46,358 nucleotides of DNA from CAYJNO01 sp964371715 (lineage in GTDB: Bacteria > Bacillota_I > Bacilli_A > Erysipelotrichales > Erysipelotrichaceae). Each line of letters begins with the position of its first letter. Position 1 is the first letter of the stretch. The stretch covers positions 1-46,358 of the forward strand of contig CAYJNO010000015.1 of the NCBI GenBank assembly GCA_964371715.1. Direction: 5' to 3'. Both the position numbers and the translations under genes were made by a program. The notes below the pieces were generated by a model. It saw only the letters and a program-made list of their open reading frames with translations, ran no database searches and was not told the origin of the DNA. This document shows, one piece after another, positions 15,930 through 24,650 of this stretch.

Positions 15930-16367
15930 ATGATTGGAATTATCGTAACAGGACATGCAAATTTTGCAACAGGAATTACAAGCTCATTAAATTTAATTGC
16001 TGGTAATCCAAATGGTTATTATGCTGTTGATTTTTTAGAAGGTCAATCAGCTGAAGATTTATCAAACAATATAGAAAATGCAATTAACACTTTAAAAGAA
16101 GGTGGTTATGAAAATATTTTAATTTTTACAGATTTAGTTGGAGGAAGTCCATTTAAAACTGCAGTAGAAATTAAAATGAAAAGAGAAGAAAATATTGAAG
16201 TATTATCAGGTACAAACTTAGGTATGGTAATAGAATGTACACTTACTAAAGATTTTGCAGAAGATTTTAATGCATTTATTGAACAAGCTTTAAACACTGG
16301 AAAATCACAAGTAATAAAATACGAGTATTTTGAACGTGTTGAAGATGATTCAGAAGATGGAATTTAA
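15930..16367 (+). CDS. agaF: PTS mannose-family EIIA component (AgaF-like)
   Basis: 145 residues, the size of a free EIIA of the mannose/GalNAc family. The phosphorylated histidine is His9 in 'VTGHANFATG'. 'FTDLVGGSPFKTA' is a second family landmark. It passes phosphate from HPr to the EIIB encoded at 20440. AAGGAGG precedes the ATG. The gene is in one operon with agaS (11 bases between stop and the preferred agaS start), which assigns the substrate to galactosamine or N-acetylgalactosamine. Confidence 0.85.
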   Translation: MIGIIVTGHANFATGITSSLNLIAGNPNGYYAVDFLEGQSAEDLSNNIENAINTLKEGGYENILIFTDLVGGSPFKTAVEIKMKREENIEVLSGTNLGMVIECTLTKDFAEDFNAFIEQALNTGKSQVIKYEYFERVEDDSEDGI

Positions 16368-16378
16368 GGGTGAAGAAA

Positions 16379-17548
16379 ATGTATTTTAATATAAATAAGG
16401 AAGAATTAGTTGCGAAAAATGCAATCCATACAGCAACAGAAATTTGCCAACAACCAAATACTTGGCAAAAAACATTAAAACAAATTGCAGATGAAAAAGA
16501 TGCAATTAAAAAATTTATTGATCAAGTTATAACAAAAGAAGACTTTGATATCATATTAACAGGAGCTGGAACAAGTGAATTTGTTGGCAATGCTGCATTT
16601 GCTTATCTAAGTCAGTTATATAATCACAAAGTAAAATCATATGGTACAACGGATATCGTTGCAACACCTGAAGCTTACTTATCAAAAACTAAGCCAACAT
16701 TATTAGTATCTTATGGTAGAAGTGGTAACTCACCAGAATCAGTAGGGGCAGTTGAAGTAGCTAATGTAGTATGTGAAAATGTATATCATTTATTTATTAC
16801 ATGTAACCCAGAAGGAGCTTTATCAAAAATAGCAGAAAAATTAGATAATGCATATGCAATTAATCTTACACCAGAAACACATGATAAAGGGTTTGCAATG
16901 ACATCTAGCTTTACAAATATGTACCTAGGCACTTTACTTGCTTTACAATTAGATGAATATGACAATATTAAACCAATCATCGATAAAGTATGTGAAAGTG
17001 TGACTAAAGTATGTGAAGAAGACTTTATATTATTTGATGAAATTGTAAAAGAATATGACTTTAAACGTATTGTATATCTTGGTTCAAATTCTTTAAAAGG
17101 AATCGCACAAGAATCTGCATTAAAGTTATTGGAATTAGCTGCAGGAAAAACAGTTACAATGCATGATACACCATTAGGGTTTAGACATGGTCCAAAATCG
17201 ATCGTTAACGATGATACACTAACAGTTATTTATTTAAGTGATGATAAACATACTTATAAATATGAAATAGATTTATTAAAAGAAATGTCAGCGCAAAGAA
17301 AAGGAAATAAAATATTAGCAATATCAAATATATATCAAGAAGAAGCAATGGAATTAGCTGATTATTACTATAGCTTTAATAATCAAGAAATGAACAACGC
17401 TTATATTGGTTTAGAATATATTGCTTGTGCACAAATAATCTCAGTATTTAAATCATTAAAATCTGACATTATGCCAGATACACCATGTCCAACAGGCGAA
17501 GTAAACCGTGTAGTACAAGGTGTAACAATTTACGAATATACAAAATAA
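16379..17548 (+). CDS. agaS: Galactosamine-6-phosphate deaminase/isomerase, SIS domain (AgaS)
   Basis: About 389 residues with two SIS sugar-isomerase domains ('LTGAGTSEFVGNAA', 'VSYGRSGNSPESV', 'YLGSNSLKGIAQESALKLLELAAG'). AgaS converts galactosamine-6-phosphate to tagatose-6-phosphate and ammonia. A GTG at 16370 would extend the frame, but the AAGGGTGA sequence around it serves better as the ribosome binding site for the ATG at 16379. It is cotranscribed with the EIIA gene and is followed by a perfect palindromic terminator. NagA/AgaA deacetylase is not in the window. Confidence 0.9.
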   Translation: MYFNINKEELVAKNAIHTATEICQQPNTWQKTLKQIADEKDAIKKFIDQVITKEDFDIILTGAGTSEFVGNAAFAYLSQLYNHKVKSYGTTDIVATPEAYLSKTKPTLLVSYGRSGNSPESVGAVEVANVVCENVYHLFITCNPEGALSKIAEKLDNAYAINLTPETHDKGFAMTSSFTNMYLGTLLALQLDEYDNIKPIIDKVCESVTKVCEEDFILFDEIVKEYDFKRIVYLGSNSLKGIAQESALKLLELAAGKTVTMHDTPLGFRHGPKSIVNDDTLTVIYLSDDKHTYKYEIDLLKEMSAQRKGNKILAISNIYQEEAMELADYYYSFNNQEMNNAYIGLEYIACAQIISVFKSLKSDIMPDTPCPTGEVNRVVQGVTIYEYTK

Positions 17549-17570
17549 AAAACGACCTAGGTCGTTTTTT
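17547..17570. terminator. Bidirectional terminator between agaS and the AraC gene
   Basis: A perfect 24-base palindrome centred on CCTAGG, with six A and six T at its ends, sits between the convergent genes and just touches the last codon of the AraC gene. Confidence 0.9.
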
Positions 17571-18735
17571 AAATTTCATCTTCTTTTGAATAAATTGATT
17601 TGGCATAATCAGTTGGTGCAAGTTTATAATGTTGAGAAAATTTTCGACTAAAATAATGTACTGAATTAAAACCAAGCATTGAAGCTATTTGTGATATTGT
17701 ATACTTAGATTCTTTTATTAGAATCTTGCTTTTTTGTAATTTAACTTTATTAATATATTGTTTTGGTGCAATATTTAAATTTTCTTTAAATAAATTTTGT
17801 AAAGAGCTTCTACTCATACAAAATGATACACATATTGTATCTAAATATAGATTGTCATAAATGTTTTCATCAATAAAAGTTAAAATTTGTGATAACATTT
17901 CATCTTTAAATTGTTGATTGATCGGTGGAGTAGGCTTTGTAATAGCGGCTTTAAAATCACTATTTAGCATTTCACTTATTAATACTTTTAAATAAGCAGT
18001 TTTTAGATCATTATCATAAGGTAAATTTGATTCTGATGTTTTAATAAAACGGTTAATAATATCTAAAGCTTCTTTGTTAATTAAGAATTTACGATTTATT
18101 AATGGTTTAACATCATCAATGCTTATATTAAAAATAATAGATAAATATGAAGTTGATCTTGATTTAACAGCATGTGAATACTTCTGATTATTAGCAATCA
18201 AGATTGCTTCATATTCATTAATTTGAAAATGATTTTCGTCGATAGAACAATCTAAAATCCCATTATCAACATATATTAATTCAAAATAATCGTTACTTGA
18301 CTCATCAAAGGTATATCCAGGACCTTTAACATTATAGAAATATGCATAAATCTCAGAGATAGTAAATGAACTTTGGATTGATTTCAAAGTAATTGGTTCA
18401 TTAAGATTAATTTCATGCATAACTGTATCAGTAGTTTTATAAATTGATACATCACATTCTTTATTGACGATGATATTAAACTTAATATTAGGCTTTAATT
18501 TAATAACTTTGTGTATTGAATAAAATTCAACTTCTTCATCATTTTGTATTACTAAAATAGCTGTTTCATCATTTGATGAGATAAAAATCTCCTTTTCATA
18601 ATGATACAACTTGGATACTAAATTATATTCATAACTATCATGTTTATTGGCAATAAAATCGGAAGGTATCATATACTTGTGTTTATAAATAAATCCGTAC
18701 CTAGCGAAAATTGCATCAGTTGTCTTTTTGTACAT
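17569..18735 (-). CDS. AraC family transcriptional regulator
   Basis: 388 residues. The C-terminal 100 residues form the double helix-turn-helix of AraC/XylS proteins ('LDTICVSFCMSRSSLQNLFKE' region and 'ISQIASMLGFNSVHYFSRKFSQHY'). A cupin-like segment (about 150-215) and another N-terminal domain (1-140) precede it. It sits between the EIIA-agaS unit and kbaZ and is the only regulator in the cluster, so it is the likely control protein of the amino-sugar genes, replacing the DeoR-type AgaR of proteobacteria. AGGGGG lies before the ATG. Confidence 0.88.
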   Translation of the reverse strand: MYKKTTDAIFARYGFIYKHKYMIPSDFIANKHDSYEYNLVSKLYHYEKEIFISSNDETAILVIQNDEEVEFYSIHKVIKLKPNIKFNIIVNKECDVSIYKTTDTVMHEINLNEPITLKSIQSSFTISEIYAYFYNVKGPGYTFDESSNDYFELIYVDNGILDCSIDENHFQINEYEAILIANNQKYSHAVKSRSTSYLSIIFNISIDDVKPLINRKFLINKEALDIINRFIKTSESNLPYDNDLKTAYLKVLISEMLNSDFKAAITKPTPPINQQFKDEMLSQILTFIDENIYDNLYLDTICVSFCMSRSSLQNLFKENLNIAPKQYINKVKLQKSKILIKESKYTISQIASMLGFNSVHYFSRKFSQHYKLAPTDYAKSIYSKEDEI

Positions 18736-18765
18736 ATGCGCCCCCTAAATTCTTCTAATAATTTT

Positions 18766-18794
18766 ATAATAGCTTATAAATTGAAAATTTGCAA
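18766..18794 (-). promoter_or_regulatory. Promoter of the AraC gene
   Basis: TTGCAA and TATTAT are 17 bases apart on the minus strand, 30 bases upstream of the start codon. Confidence 0.65.
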
Positions 18795-18800
18795 AATAAA

Positions 18801-18826
18801 AAAAAGCTGAGATTAGTCAGCTTTTT
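18801..18826 (-). terminator. Terminator of the kbaZ gene
   Basis: Arms AAAAAGCTGA and TCAGCTTTTT; the TAA stop codon of the gene lies in the loop. T run on the minus strand. Confidence 0.85.
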
Positions 18827-20156
18827 TAGAAAAATTTAGTAATTCATGTTGGTTAGTTGCATAGCAGTATTCATCAATAGTATTCATAATACGATCAATA
18901 ATTAGACTTTTGGCATTATTTTCAAGTATATTTTCTCTAACTTTTACATATTGTACAGGCATAAATTGACTCATTAAATTTAAAGGTATAAATCCATGAG
19001 AATCAAAGTTTTTGATTAATGTATTGATTGAGTCATTAACTTCTTTTGTAGGTAAAAAGTAACGACAACGATCTGAGAATGAGTACTTACGTTTTATACG
19101 TATTTCATTTTTTGATCCGGTATAATATTTCTCCCACTTATTTGGATTTTTAAGCATTACTTCATCTAATACTTCCATAAAGTTACTTTGAACAGCAAGA
19201 TTATCATGGAATAATTCTTTTTCAATGTGTGCTAATGCAAATAAGGCTTCACGATAGGCAAAAGTTAAACCTGGACCAACTTTTAAGATTGCAATTTGAT
19301 CTTCAACCATTTCTTTTAATTTAATTTTAGTTTGATAATCAGTAGAGTGTCCTTCAAATACTAAAGTTGGATAATCTTTAATTGCTTCTTTTAGATGTAA
19401 AGCTTTTAAGCGATCATATTCTACACAGCCTGCATCTTTTTCTTCAACTCCAGGTTGGACAACTATAGCAATTACATCATCCCATAATTCTTCAATACCA
19501 TTATTCGCAAATGCAGATTTAAAGCTTTCGACAGTTGCTTTAAAATCACTTGTAGATGTAACTTGTAAGCTATCATCATTACTTCCAACTGCACCGCCAG
19601 GAATAGGGACTTCACTACCAACTATATATACAGGCTTAATTGCGTTTGGATGAGAAAGTAATCTTTCTTTATAAGTCTCATTAGCAATATTAACTAAATA
19701 AGCACCACGTTTAGCTATAACTTCATTGCTAAGCACTGTATCTTTATCATCATCATTTAGTTTCATACTTGTATCGATATGGATTTTTGTAAAACCTGCT
19801 TTTACATATTCTCTAACTAATACTTCTGCATTCTCCATTGCTTCCTTTTCATTTAAATGTGACCAAGTCAGGGGACCTAAATGATCTCCTCCTAAAAAAA
19901 CTTGATTATGATCTAAAGCAAGATCACTTGCGATATTAAATACAAAATCATAAAACATTTGTGGATTATAGCCTGTATAACCTCCATTTTGATCTACTTG
20001 GTTAGCTGTTGCTTCAATTAAAGCAACAGAATTTGTTTGTTTTGCTTTTAATAAAACAGCCTTAATTACATATTCATTTGCACTACATGCACTGTAAATA
20101 CCAACAGGCCTATTTGCTTTTTGAAGTTTGATTATGTTTTTTATCGGATTATTCAT
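18813..20156 (-). CDS. kbaZ: D-tagatose-1,6-bisphosphate aldolase subunit GatZ/KbaZ
   Basis: 447 residues, close to the family length. Landmarks are 'GIYSACSANEYVIKAVL', 'FLGGDHLGPLTW', 'IHIDTSMKL' and 'GPGLTFAYREALFALAHIE'. In enterobacteria GatZ/KbaZ is needed for full activity of the GatY/KbaY aldolase; related AgaZ proteins have also been proposed to be tagatose-6-phosphate kinases. No catalytic GatY/KbaY partner and no separate tagatose-6-phosphate kinase gene is in this window. AAGGAAGGA precedes the ATG. It is divergent from the EIIBCD operon. Confidence 0.9.
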   Translation of the reverse strand: MNNPIKNIIKLQKANRPVGIYSACSANEYVIKAVLLKAKQTNSVALIEATANQVDQNGGYTGYNPQMFYDFVFNIASDLALDHNQVFLGGDHLGPLTWSHLNEKEAMENAEVLVREYVKAGFTKIHIDTSMKLNDDDKDTVLSNEVIAKRGAYLVNIANETYKERLLSHPNAIKPVYIVGSEVPIPGGAVGSNDDSLQVTSTSDFKATVESFKSAFANNGIEELWDDVIAIVVQPGVEEKDAGCVEYDRLKALHLKEAIKDYPTLVFEGHSTDYQTKIKLKEMVEDQIAILKVGPGLTFAYREALFALAHIEKELFHDNLAVQSNFMEVLDEVMLKNPNKWEKYYTGSKNEIRIKRKYSFSDRCRYFLPTKEVNDSINTLIKNFDSHGFIPLNLMSQFMPVQYVKVRENILENNAKSLIIDRIMNTIDEYCYATNQHELLNFSKKAD

Positions 20157-20439
20157 ATATACTTCCTTCCTTATTTTTACAAGATTAATATAACATACAA
20201 AATATAGATAATATTTGTAGTAATGTATTATCTAGTTGTACTTTCTAAATTTAATAAATAAAAATACAATATTTTAGATATATTGTTATATTTTTATAAT
20301 AAAATATATATTTATGTATAAATGTATAAAAATATACCTATTATACTTTTTTTTGCAAAGTAAAGTTACAAATAAACGGTTAAAATATAGATAGTTAGTA
20401 AGTAATGCGCTTACAACATGAAAAATGGAGGGTTTATTT
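20157..20439. other. Divergent regulatory region kbaZ/EIIB
   Basis: 283 bases without a gene, extremely AT-rich. It holds a TTGTACTTT (20236-20244) like the two copies before the EIIA gene, and a near-palindrome GTAA-TGCGC-TTAC at 20402-20414 just before the EIIB start. No clean -35/-10 pair is visible for either gene, which suggests activator-dependent promoters. Confidence 0.5.
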
Positions 20440-20913
20440 ATGCCGAATATTTTACTTACAAGGATTGATAGTCGTTTAATCCATGGACAAGTAGCAACAC
20501 AGTGGTGCTCATCAATTGGAGCTAATTTAATTTTAGTAGCCAATGATAAAGTATCAAAAGACAGTTTTCAACAAGGTCTAATGGACATGGCCGCACCAGG
20601 TTATGCTCAAACTCGCTACTGGGACTTGGATAAAACAATTAGTACAATCCATAAAGCTTCTGATGCACAAAAAATCTTTATCGTATGTAATTCACCAATC
20701 GATGTTTTAAAACTAGTAGAAGGTGGAGTACCAATTAAAAAATTAAATGTTGGTAATATGCATATGGCTGAAGGTAAACGTCAAGTAGGACAAGTAGTTG
20801 CTGTTGACGATGCAGATGTTGAAGCTTTTAGAAAACTTAAAGATTTAGGAGTGGAAATTGAAATTAGACAAGTTCCAGATAAAGCTCCTGAAGATTTAAA
20901 CAAAATATTATAG
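20440..20913 (+). CDS. agaV: PTS mannose-family EIIB component (AgaV-like)
   Basis: 157 residues. The start ATG at 20440 follows GGAGGG; an upstream in-frame ATG at 20425 lies before that binding site and is rejected. The phosphorylated His15 is in 'RIDSRLIHGQVATQW'. The N-terminus and the 'NVGNMH' segment closely resemble the N-acetylgalactosamine-specific AgaV of enterobacteria. It takes phosphate from EIIA and phosphorylates the incoming sugar. First gene of an EIIB-EIIC-EIID operon. Confidence 0.9.
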   Translation: MPNILLTRIDSRLIHGQVATQWCSSIGANLILVANDKVSKDSFQQGLMDMAAPGYAQTRYWDLDKTISTIHKASDAQKIFIVCNSPIDVLKLVEGGVPIKKLNVGNMHMAEGKRQVGQVVAVDDADVEAFRKLKDLGVEIEIRQVPDKAPEDLNKIL

Positions 20914-20947
20914 AATTTAATAATTTACGAGAGGAGAAAATTAGAGT

Positions 20948-21739
20948 ATGGAAATTTTAGAAATCATACTATTGGCAGCGTTAACGTTTGTATTAGCAAT
21001 TGACCAATTCTCATTAACAGAATTATTATATCGTCCTATTATTGCGTGTCCATTAATTGGAGCAATTTTAGGTGATGTTAATACTGGTTTAATGGTAGGT
21101 GGAACTTATGAGTTAATGATGATTGGTAACATGCCAGTTGGTGGAGCACAGCCTCCAAATGCAGTATTAGGTGGAATGGCAGCTATGATCTTAGCTGTTA
21201 AATCAGGACTTGGAGTAACAGAAGCATTAGGTGCTTCTATTATCTTCGCAGTATTTGGACAATATGCAGTTACATTAACATTTACAATCATGTCAGGTAT
21301 TATGTCAAAAGCTGATAAGGAAGCAGAAAATGCTAACTTAGCAGGTATTACACAAGTAAACGTAATTTCATGTGTAATCTTAGGATCATTATTCGCAATC
21401 ATCGCAGTTATTTGTTACTTAGGTGGAACAGCAATCGCTGAACCATTAGATCAATTCAGTACAGATTTCGCATGGTTCATGAGTGGTCTTGGAGCAGCTG
21501 GTGGTATGATGAGATATGTCGGGTTTGCAATCTTAATGAAAATTATGCTTTCAAACGATATGTGGGGAATCTACTTCGCAGGATTTGCAACTGCTGCATT
21601 ATTTGGAAACATTGATGCAACAAAAGGAGCAACTTTATTATTAGTAGCATTCATTGGTATTGCTATTGCTCTTTACGACTATCAAATGAATATCAAAATT
21701 AAAGAAAACAGTGGTGGAGGTATGAGTGATGGAATATAA
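20948..21739 (+). CDS. agaW: PTS mannose-family EIIC component
   Basis: 263 residues, hydrophobic, with about seven membrane segments. Family motifs 'GDVNTGLMVGGTYELMMIG' and 'GGAQPPNAVLGG' are seen. It forms the membrane channel with EIID. GAGGAG lies upstream with a slightly long spacer. It overlaps EIID by 11 bases. Substrate is inferred from neighbours (galactosamine or N-acetylgalactosamine). Confidence 0.92.
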   Translation: MEILEIILLAALTFVLAIDQFSLTELLYRPIIACPLIGAILGDVNTGLMVGGTYELMMIGNMPVGGAQPPNAVLGGMAAMILAVKSGLGVTEALGASIIFAVFGQYAVTLTFTIMSGIMSKADKEAENANLAGITQVNVISCVILGSLFAIIAVICYLGGTAIAEPLDQFSTDFAWFMSGLGAAGGMMRYVGFAILMKIMLSNDMWGIYFAGFATAALFGNIDATKGATLLLVAFIGIAIALYDYQMNIKIKENSGGGMSDGI

Positions 21740-22655
21740 TTATAAAAATACAACTCCAGCAGCTAAGCTTGATAAAAAAACATTAAACCGTATGGTTTGG
21801 CGTTCACTTATGTTACAAGCATCATTTAACTATGAGCGTATGCAAGCTGCAGGATGGTTATATGGTATTGCACCAGGTCTAGAAAAGATCCATACAGATA
21901 AAGAAGATTTATCTAAATCTATGACTCATAACTTAGAGTTCTTTAATACTCATCCATTCTTAGTAACATTTGTAATGGGTATCGTTCTATCATTAGAACA
22001 AGAAAAAGCAGACATTCAAACAATTCGTTCAGTAAGAGTTGCGGCAATGGGACCTTTAGGTGGTATCGGGGATGCATTATTCTGGTTTACACTAGTTCCA
22101 ATTACTGCAGGTTTAACTGCAAATATGGCTATTGATGGAAATCTACTTGGACCAATCTTATACTTTATTATAACATTTGGTGTTCAAATGGGGCTTCGTT
22201 TCTGGTTAATGAATTGGTCTTATACATTAGGTACGGGAGCTATTGGTGCATTAACTAAAAATGCTAAAGAGTTCACTCGTGCTGCTTCAATGCTTGGGGT
22301 ATTTGTAGTTGGTGCATTAACTAACAACTATGGTGCAACAAGTCTTGGAATTAAAATTCCTAATGGAGAAACTGCAGTTGAATTAGAAAGACTTGTAGTT
22401 GAAAATGGTCAAGTAGTTGTTGAAAAATATACTGAACTACAACCTGTATTCATTGACTTACAAGGTCTAATCAATGGTATCTTACCAGCATTCTTCCCAT
22501 TATGTTTAACATTAATGTGTTTCTACTTAATTAAATATAAAAATTGGACACCAGTTAAAACAATTGCATTACTATTAGTAATCGGTATTGTTGGTGGTAT
22601 GTTCGGAATCTGGCCTGGTCAAGCAACTTCGCTTATTCCAGTACCTTGGATTTAA
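21729..22655 (+). CDS. agaE: PTS mannose-family EIID component
   Basis: About 308 residues. Landmarks are the soluble N-terminus ('MVWRSLMLQASFNYERMQAAGW'-type, read here only in part), 'HNLEFFNTHPFL' and 'GPLGGIGDALFW', all typical of EIID. The ATG at 21729 follows GGAGG by seven bases; a GTG three bases earlier is less likely. It overlaps the end of EIIC, so synthesis is coupled. An inserted region around residues 200-240 carries charged residues and may be a cytoplasmic loop. Confidence 0.92.
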   Translation: MEYNYKNTTPAAKLDKKTLNRMVWRSLMLQASFNYERMQAAGWLYGIAPGLEKIHTDKEDLSKSMTHNLEFFNTHPFLVTFVMGIVLSLEQEKADIQTIRSVRVAAMGPLGGIGDALFWFTLVPITAGLTANMAIDGNLLGPILYFIITFGVQMGLRFWLMNWSYTLGTGAIGALTKNAKEFTRAASMLGVFVVGALTNNYGATSLGIKIPNGETAVELERLVVENGQVVVEKYTELQPVFIDLQGLINGILPAFFPLCLTLMCFYLIKYKNWTPVKTIALLLVIGIVGGMFGIWPGQATSLIPVPWI

Positions 22656-22687
22656 AATAAGTATTATAGTAAGTAAAACCATTTTTC

Positions 22688-22718
22688 AAAGGATAAGTTC
22701 TAATTGCTTATCCTTTTA
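22688..22718 (+). terminator. Possible terminator of the EIIBCD operon
   Basis: Arms AAAGGATAAG and CTTATCCTTT with a nine-base loop, followed by only four T. Moderate strength; some read-through into the next gene is possible. Confidence 0.6.
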
Positions 22719-22738
22719 AAGATTTTAAAGGAGTAATT

Positions 22739-23425
22739 ATGAATTTTCTAAATTTAATAATTGTAACTATCTTTTTATTGGCGATAAGTATTACTTTTTC
22801 ATTATATAAAAATAGTTACTACAAAAAAGTAATGTTTGAATTAGTACAAAAAAATGATGCTGATAAGTATATTAAAATGCTTAATTCTACAAAGGCTAAA
22901 TTTTTATTAGGCAAAAAAACAAGATATATACTATTAGTAGATGGCTATATTAGTTTAAAAAATTATGAGGAAGTTTATTCATTGTTTAAAACTTTAAGAA
23001 ATTTAAAACTAAGTTATGGTAAAAAAATCAATTTATATCAAAAAGAAATCAGTGTATATTTAGAACAAAAAAAATGCAATGAAGCCATTTCTAGTTATGA
23101 AGATCTTAAATTAGAAGGTGAAAAGATAAATGATCCACATATGAATAAGATTTTACAAGATAGCGAAATGGTAATAAATGTTTATGCTAAAAATAATCCT
23201 GAATATCTGAATACTTTATTAGATTTAGAAAAAAATGAAGTAGATAAATCAAAGAAAGGGATATATGACTATAGAATTGCTGTATGTTATAGTAAAATGA
23301 ATGATGATACAAAAGCTAAAACATACCTAAAAAAAGCAAAAGAAAATTTAGATGGAACTTTTGTCTATAATTTAGTAAATAAAGTTGTAAAAAATCCAGA
23401 GTTAATTACTGATTATATATTGTAG
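22739..23425 (+). CDS. Membrane-anchored protein with TPR-like helices, hypothetical
   Basis: 228 residues. One N-terminal hydrophobic helix (about 3-21) is followed by a soluble, helix-rich region with repeated patterns such as 'KYIKMLNSTKAKFLL', 'YEEVYSLFKTLRNL' and 'YRIAVCYSKMNDDTKAKTYLKKAKENL'; the last looks like a tetratricopeptide repeat. It probably acts as a membrane-tethered scaffold facing the cytoplasm. AAGGAG precedes the ATG. Function unknown; the family is not recognised. It may be partly read from the PTS operon. Confidence 0.65.
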   Translation: MNFLNLIIVTIFLLAISITFSLYKNSYYKKVMFELVQKNDADKYIKMLNSTKAKFLLGKKTRYILLVDGYISLKNYEEVYSLFKTLRNLKLSYGKKINLYQKEISVYLEQKKCNEAISSYEDLKLEGEKINDPHMNKILQDSEMVINVYAKNNPEYLNTLLDLEKNEVDKSKKGIYDYRIAVCYSKMNDDTKAKTYLKKAKENLDGTFVYNLVNKVVKNPELITDYIL

Positions 23426-23467
23426 AATAAATACAAATATGTTATATTCTACTCAGAGGTAAAATAA

Positions 23468-23563
23468 ATGAAGTCAAAAGCACAAAAAGAACTAATTAGA
23501 AAAACAATTATTATATCAATAGTTGCAGTAATGTTAATGACAACATTTGCTGGTTTATTTTAA
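23468..23563 (+). CDS. 31-residue membrane peptide, Prli42-like
   Basis: A very short frame: a basic, polar N-terminus ('MKSKAQKELIRKT') followed by one hydrophobic helix ending 'TTFAGLF'. Length, charge pattern and helix position resemble Prli42, the 31-residue membrane anchor of the stressosome in Listeria and related Bacillota. AGAGGT lies seven bases before the ATG, and a strong terminator follows the stop codon after eight bases. No stressosome gene (RsbR/S/T) is in the window, so the link rests on resemblance only. Confidence 0.55.
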   Translation: MKSKAQKELIRKTIIISIVAVMLMTTFAGLF

Positions 23564-23571
23564 TTAAAGAT

Positions 23572-23601
23572 AAAACACACATCAAATGATGTGTGTTTTT
23601 T
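23572..23601. terminator. Bidirectional terminator
   Basis: A 13-bp stem (AAAACACACATCA and TGATGTGTGTTTT) with flanking A and T runs, between the convergent 31-residue peptide gene and the phospholipase-like gene. Confidence 0.9.
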
Positions 23602-24559
23602 ATGGCTTATATATACATAGAGAATATTTAAATTCATCATAATAGCCAAGTCCAGTTTCAAAGCTTTGATTATTGATGTAGGCTAGAATTTGAGTTAAAT
23701 CATCATTGGTTAAGTAATCATTAAATAACTCTAAAACTTTAATTGCTGTTTTTTTAGATAGTTCATATAAATCGTATAAACTTTCATTATGCTTAACACC
23801 TGTTGTAGGATGTAACCATACATGTTTAGACTCATTCATAATATCTAAATTTATATGATAATCTTTTGGAACAATCATTGAACTAAATGCATATGGAAAT
23901 TTAATTATTTTATTTTCAATTTGTTCAGCATATTTCTTTTTAGTGCCTTTAGGATCATATAGTAATTTTTGCGATTTATAAAAATGTGATAAAGATCTTT
24001 TTACTTCATCAAATGTTAAATTAAGATTATGTACTTTTTTTAATGGATGTTGATATACTTTTAAAATACCATCAGCTATTTTATCATCATGAACAAGTAA
24101 CTTATATCCTTTAAAACTAGCAGGTGTTAAATGTTTATAATGTTTTAAAACTAAAGTATCTAAGGTTGATTCAAATTGACGATGATAATATTTACTTAAT
24201 GGTTGTCCATTTGTCTTATAAAAAATATAGGGATGGCATACTTTATCCATGGCCCAATGACATAATAAACCAGCAGTATGTGCAATAGATGATTCGTTAT
24301 TTAATAATTTTACATTCTTTAATAATGCTTCAAAAAACTCATTTATTTTATAAGCATGAATTTGACTACCGTAATTAATAACTTCTTTAGCTTTATTTTG
24401 ATCTAACCACGGAAAGCAATTATAATAAAAGAAAATATCAGGTCCATTACTTCCAATGGAAAATGTTTGATAATTATCTTTAATTATATTAGATAAATTA
24501 TTATTTAAATTAAAGTAAGCATCTTCAGCTAATAAATAGTGTGTAATCATACTTGGCAT
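23600..24559 (-). CDS. Zinc-dependent phospholipase C family protein
   Basis: 319 residues. The start 'MPSMITHYLLAEDAY' and the motifs 'GSNGPDIFFYY', 'HAYKINEFFEALL', 'HTAGLLCHWAMDKVCHPYIF' and 'YHRQFE' provide the histidines and aspartates of the Zn_dep_PLPC domain (PF00882). Proteins of this type without a signal peptide are common in Bacillota and their substrate is unknown; no signal peptide is visible here, so a secreted toxin role is unlikely. AGGAGG precedes the ATG. Monocistronic, divergent from the MFS gene. Confidence 0.85.
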   Translation of the reverse strand: MPSMITHYLLAEDAYFNLNNNLSNIIKDNYQTFSIGSNGPDIFFYYNCFPWLDQNKAKEVINYGSQIHAYKINEFFEALLKNVKLLNNESSIAHTAGLLCHWAMDKVCHPYIFYKTNGQPLSKYYHRQFESTLDTLVLKHYKHLTPASFKGYKLLVHDDKIADGILKVYQHPLKKVHNLNLTFDEVKRSLSHFYKSQKLLYDPKGTKKKYAEQIENKIIKFPYAFSSMIVPKDYHINLDIMNESKHVWLHPTTGVKHNESLYDLYELSKKTAIKVLELFNDYLTNDDLTQILAYINNQSFETGLGYYDEFKYSLCIYKP

Positions 24560-24650
24560 AATAATATCCTCCTAATACTATTATAATGAATAAATAGAAA
24601 ATTATGTTAAATAATGATAAAATATACTTATAATAACAAAGGGGATAAAG

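Noticed and set aside
20286..20543. 85-residue minus-strand frame over the start of agaV
   Set aside because: It runs antisense through agaV and ends in the AT-rich regulatory region, with a tyrosine/isoleucine-rich C-terminus typical of translated AT-rich noncoding DNA.
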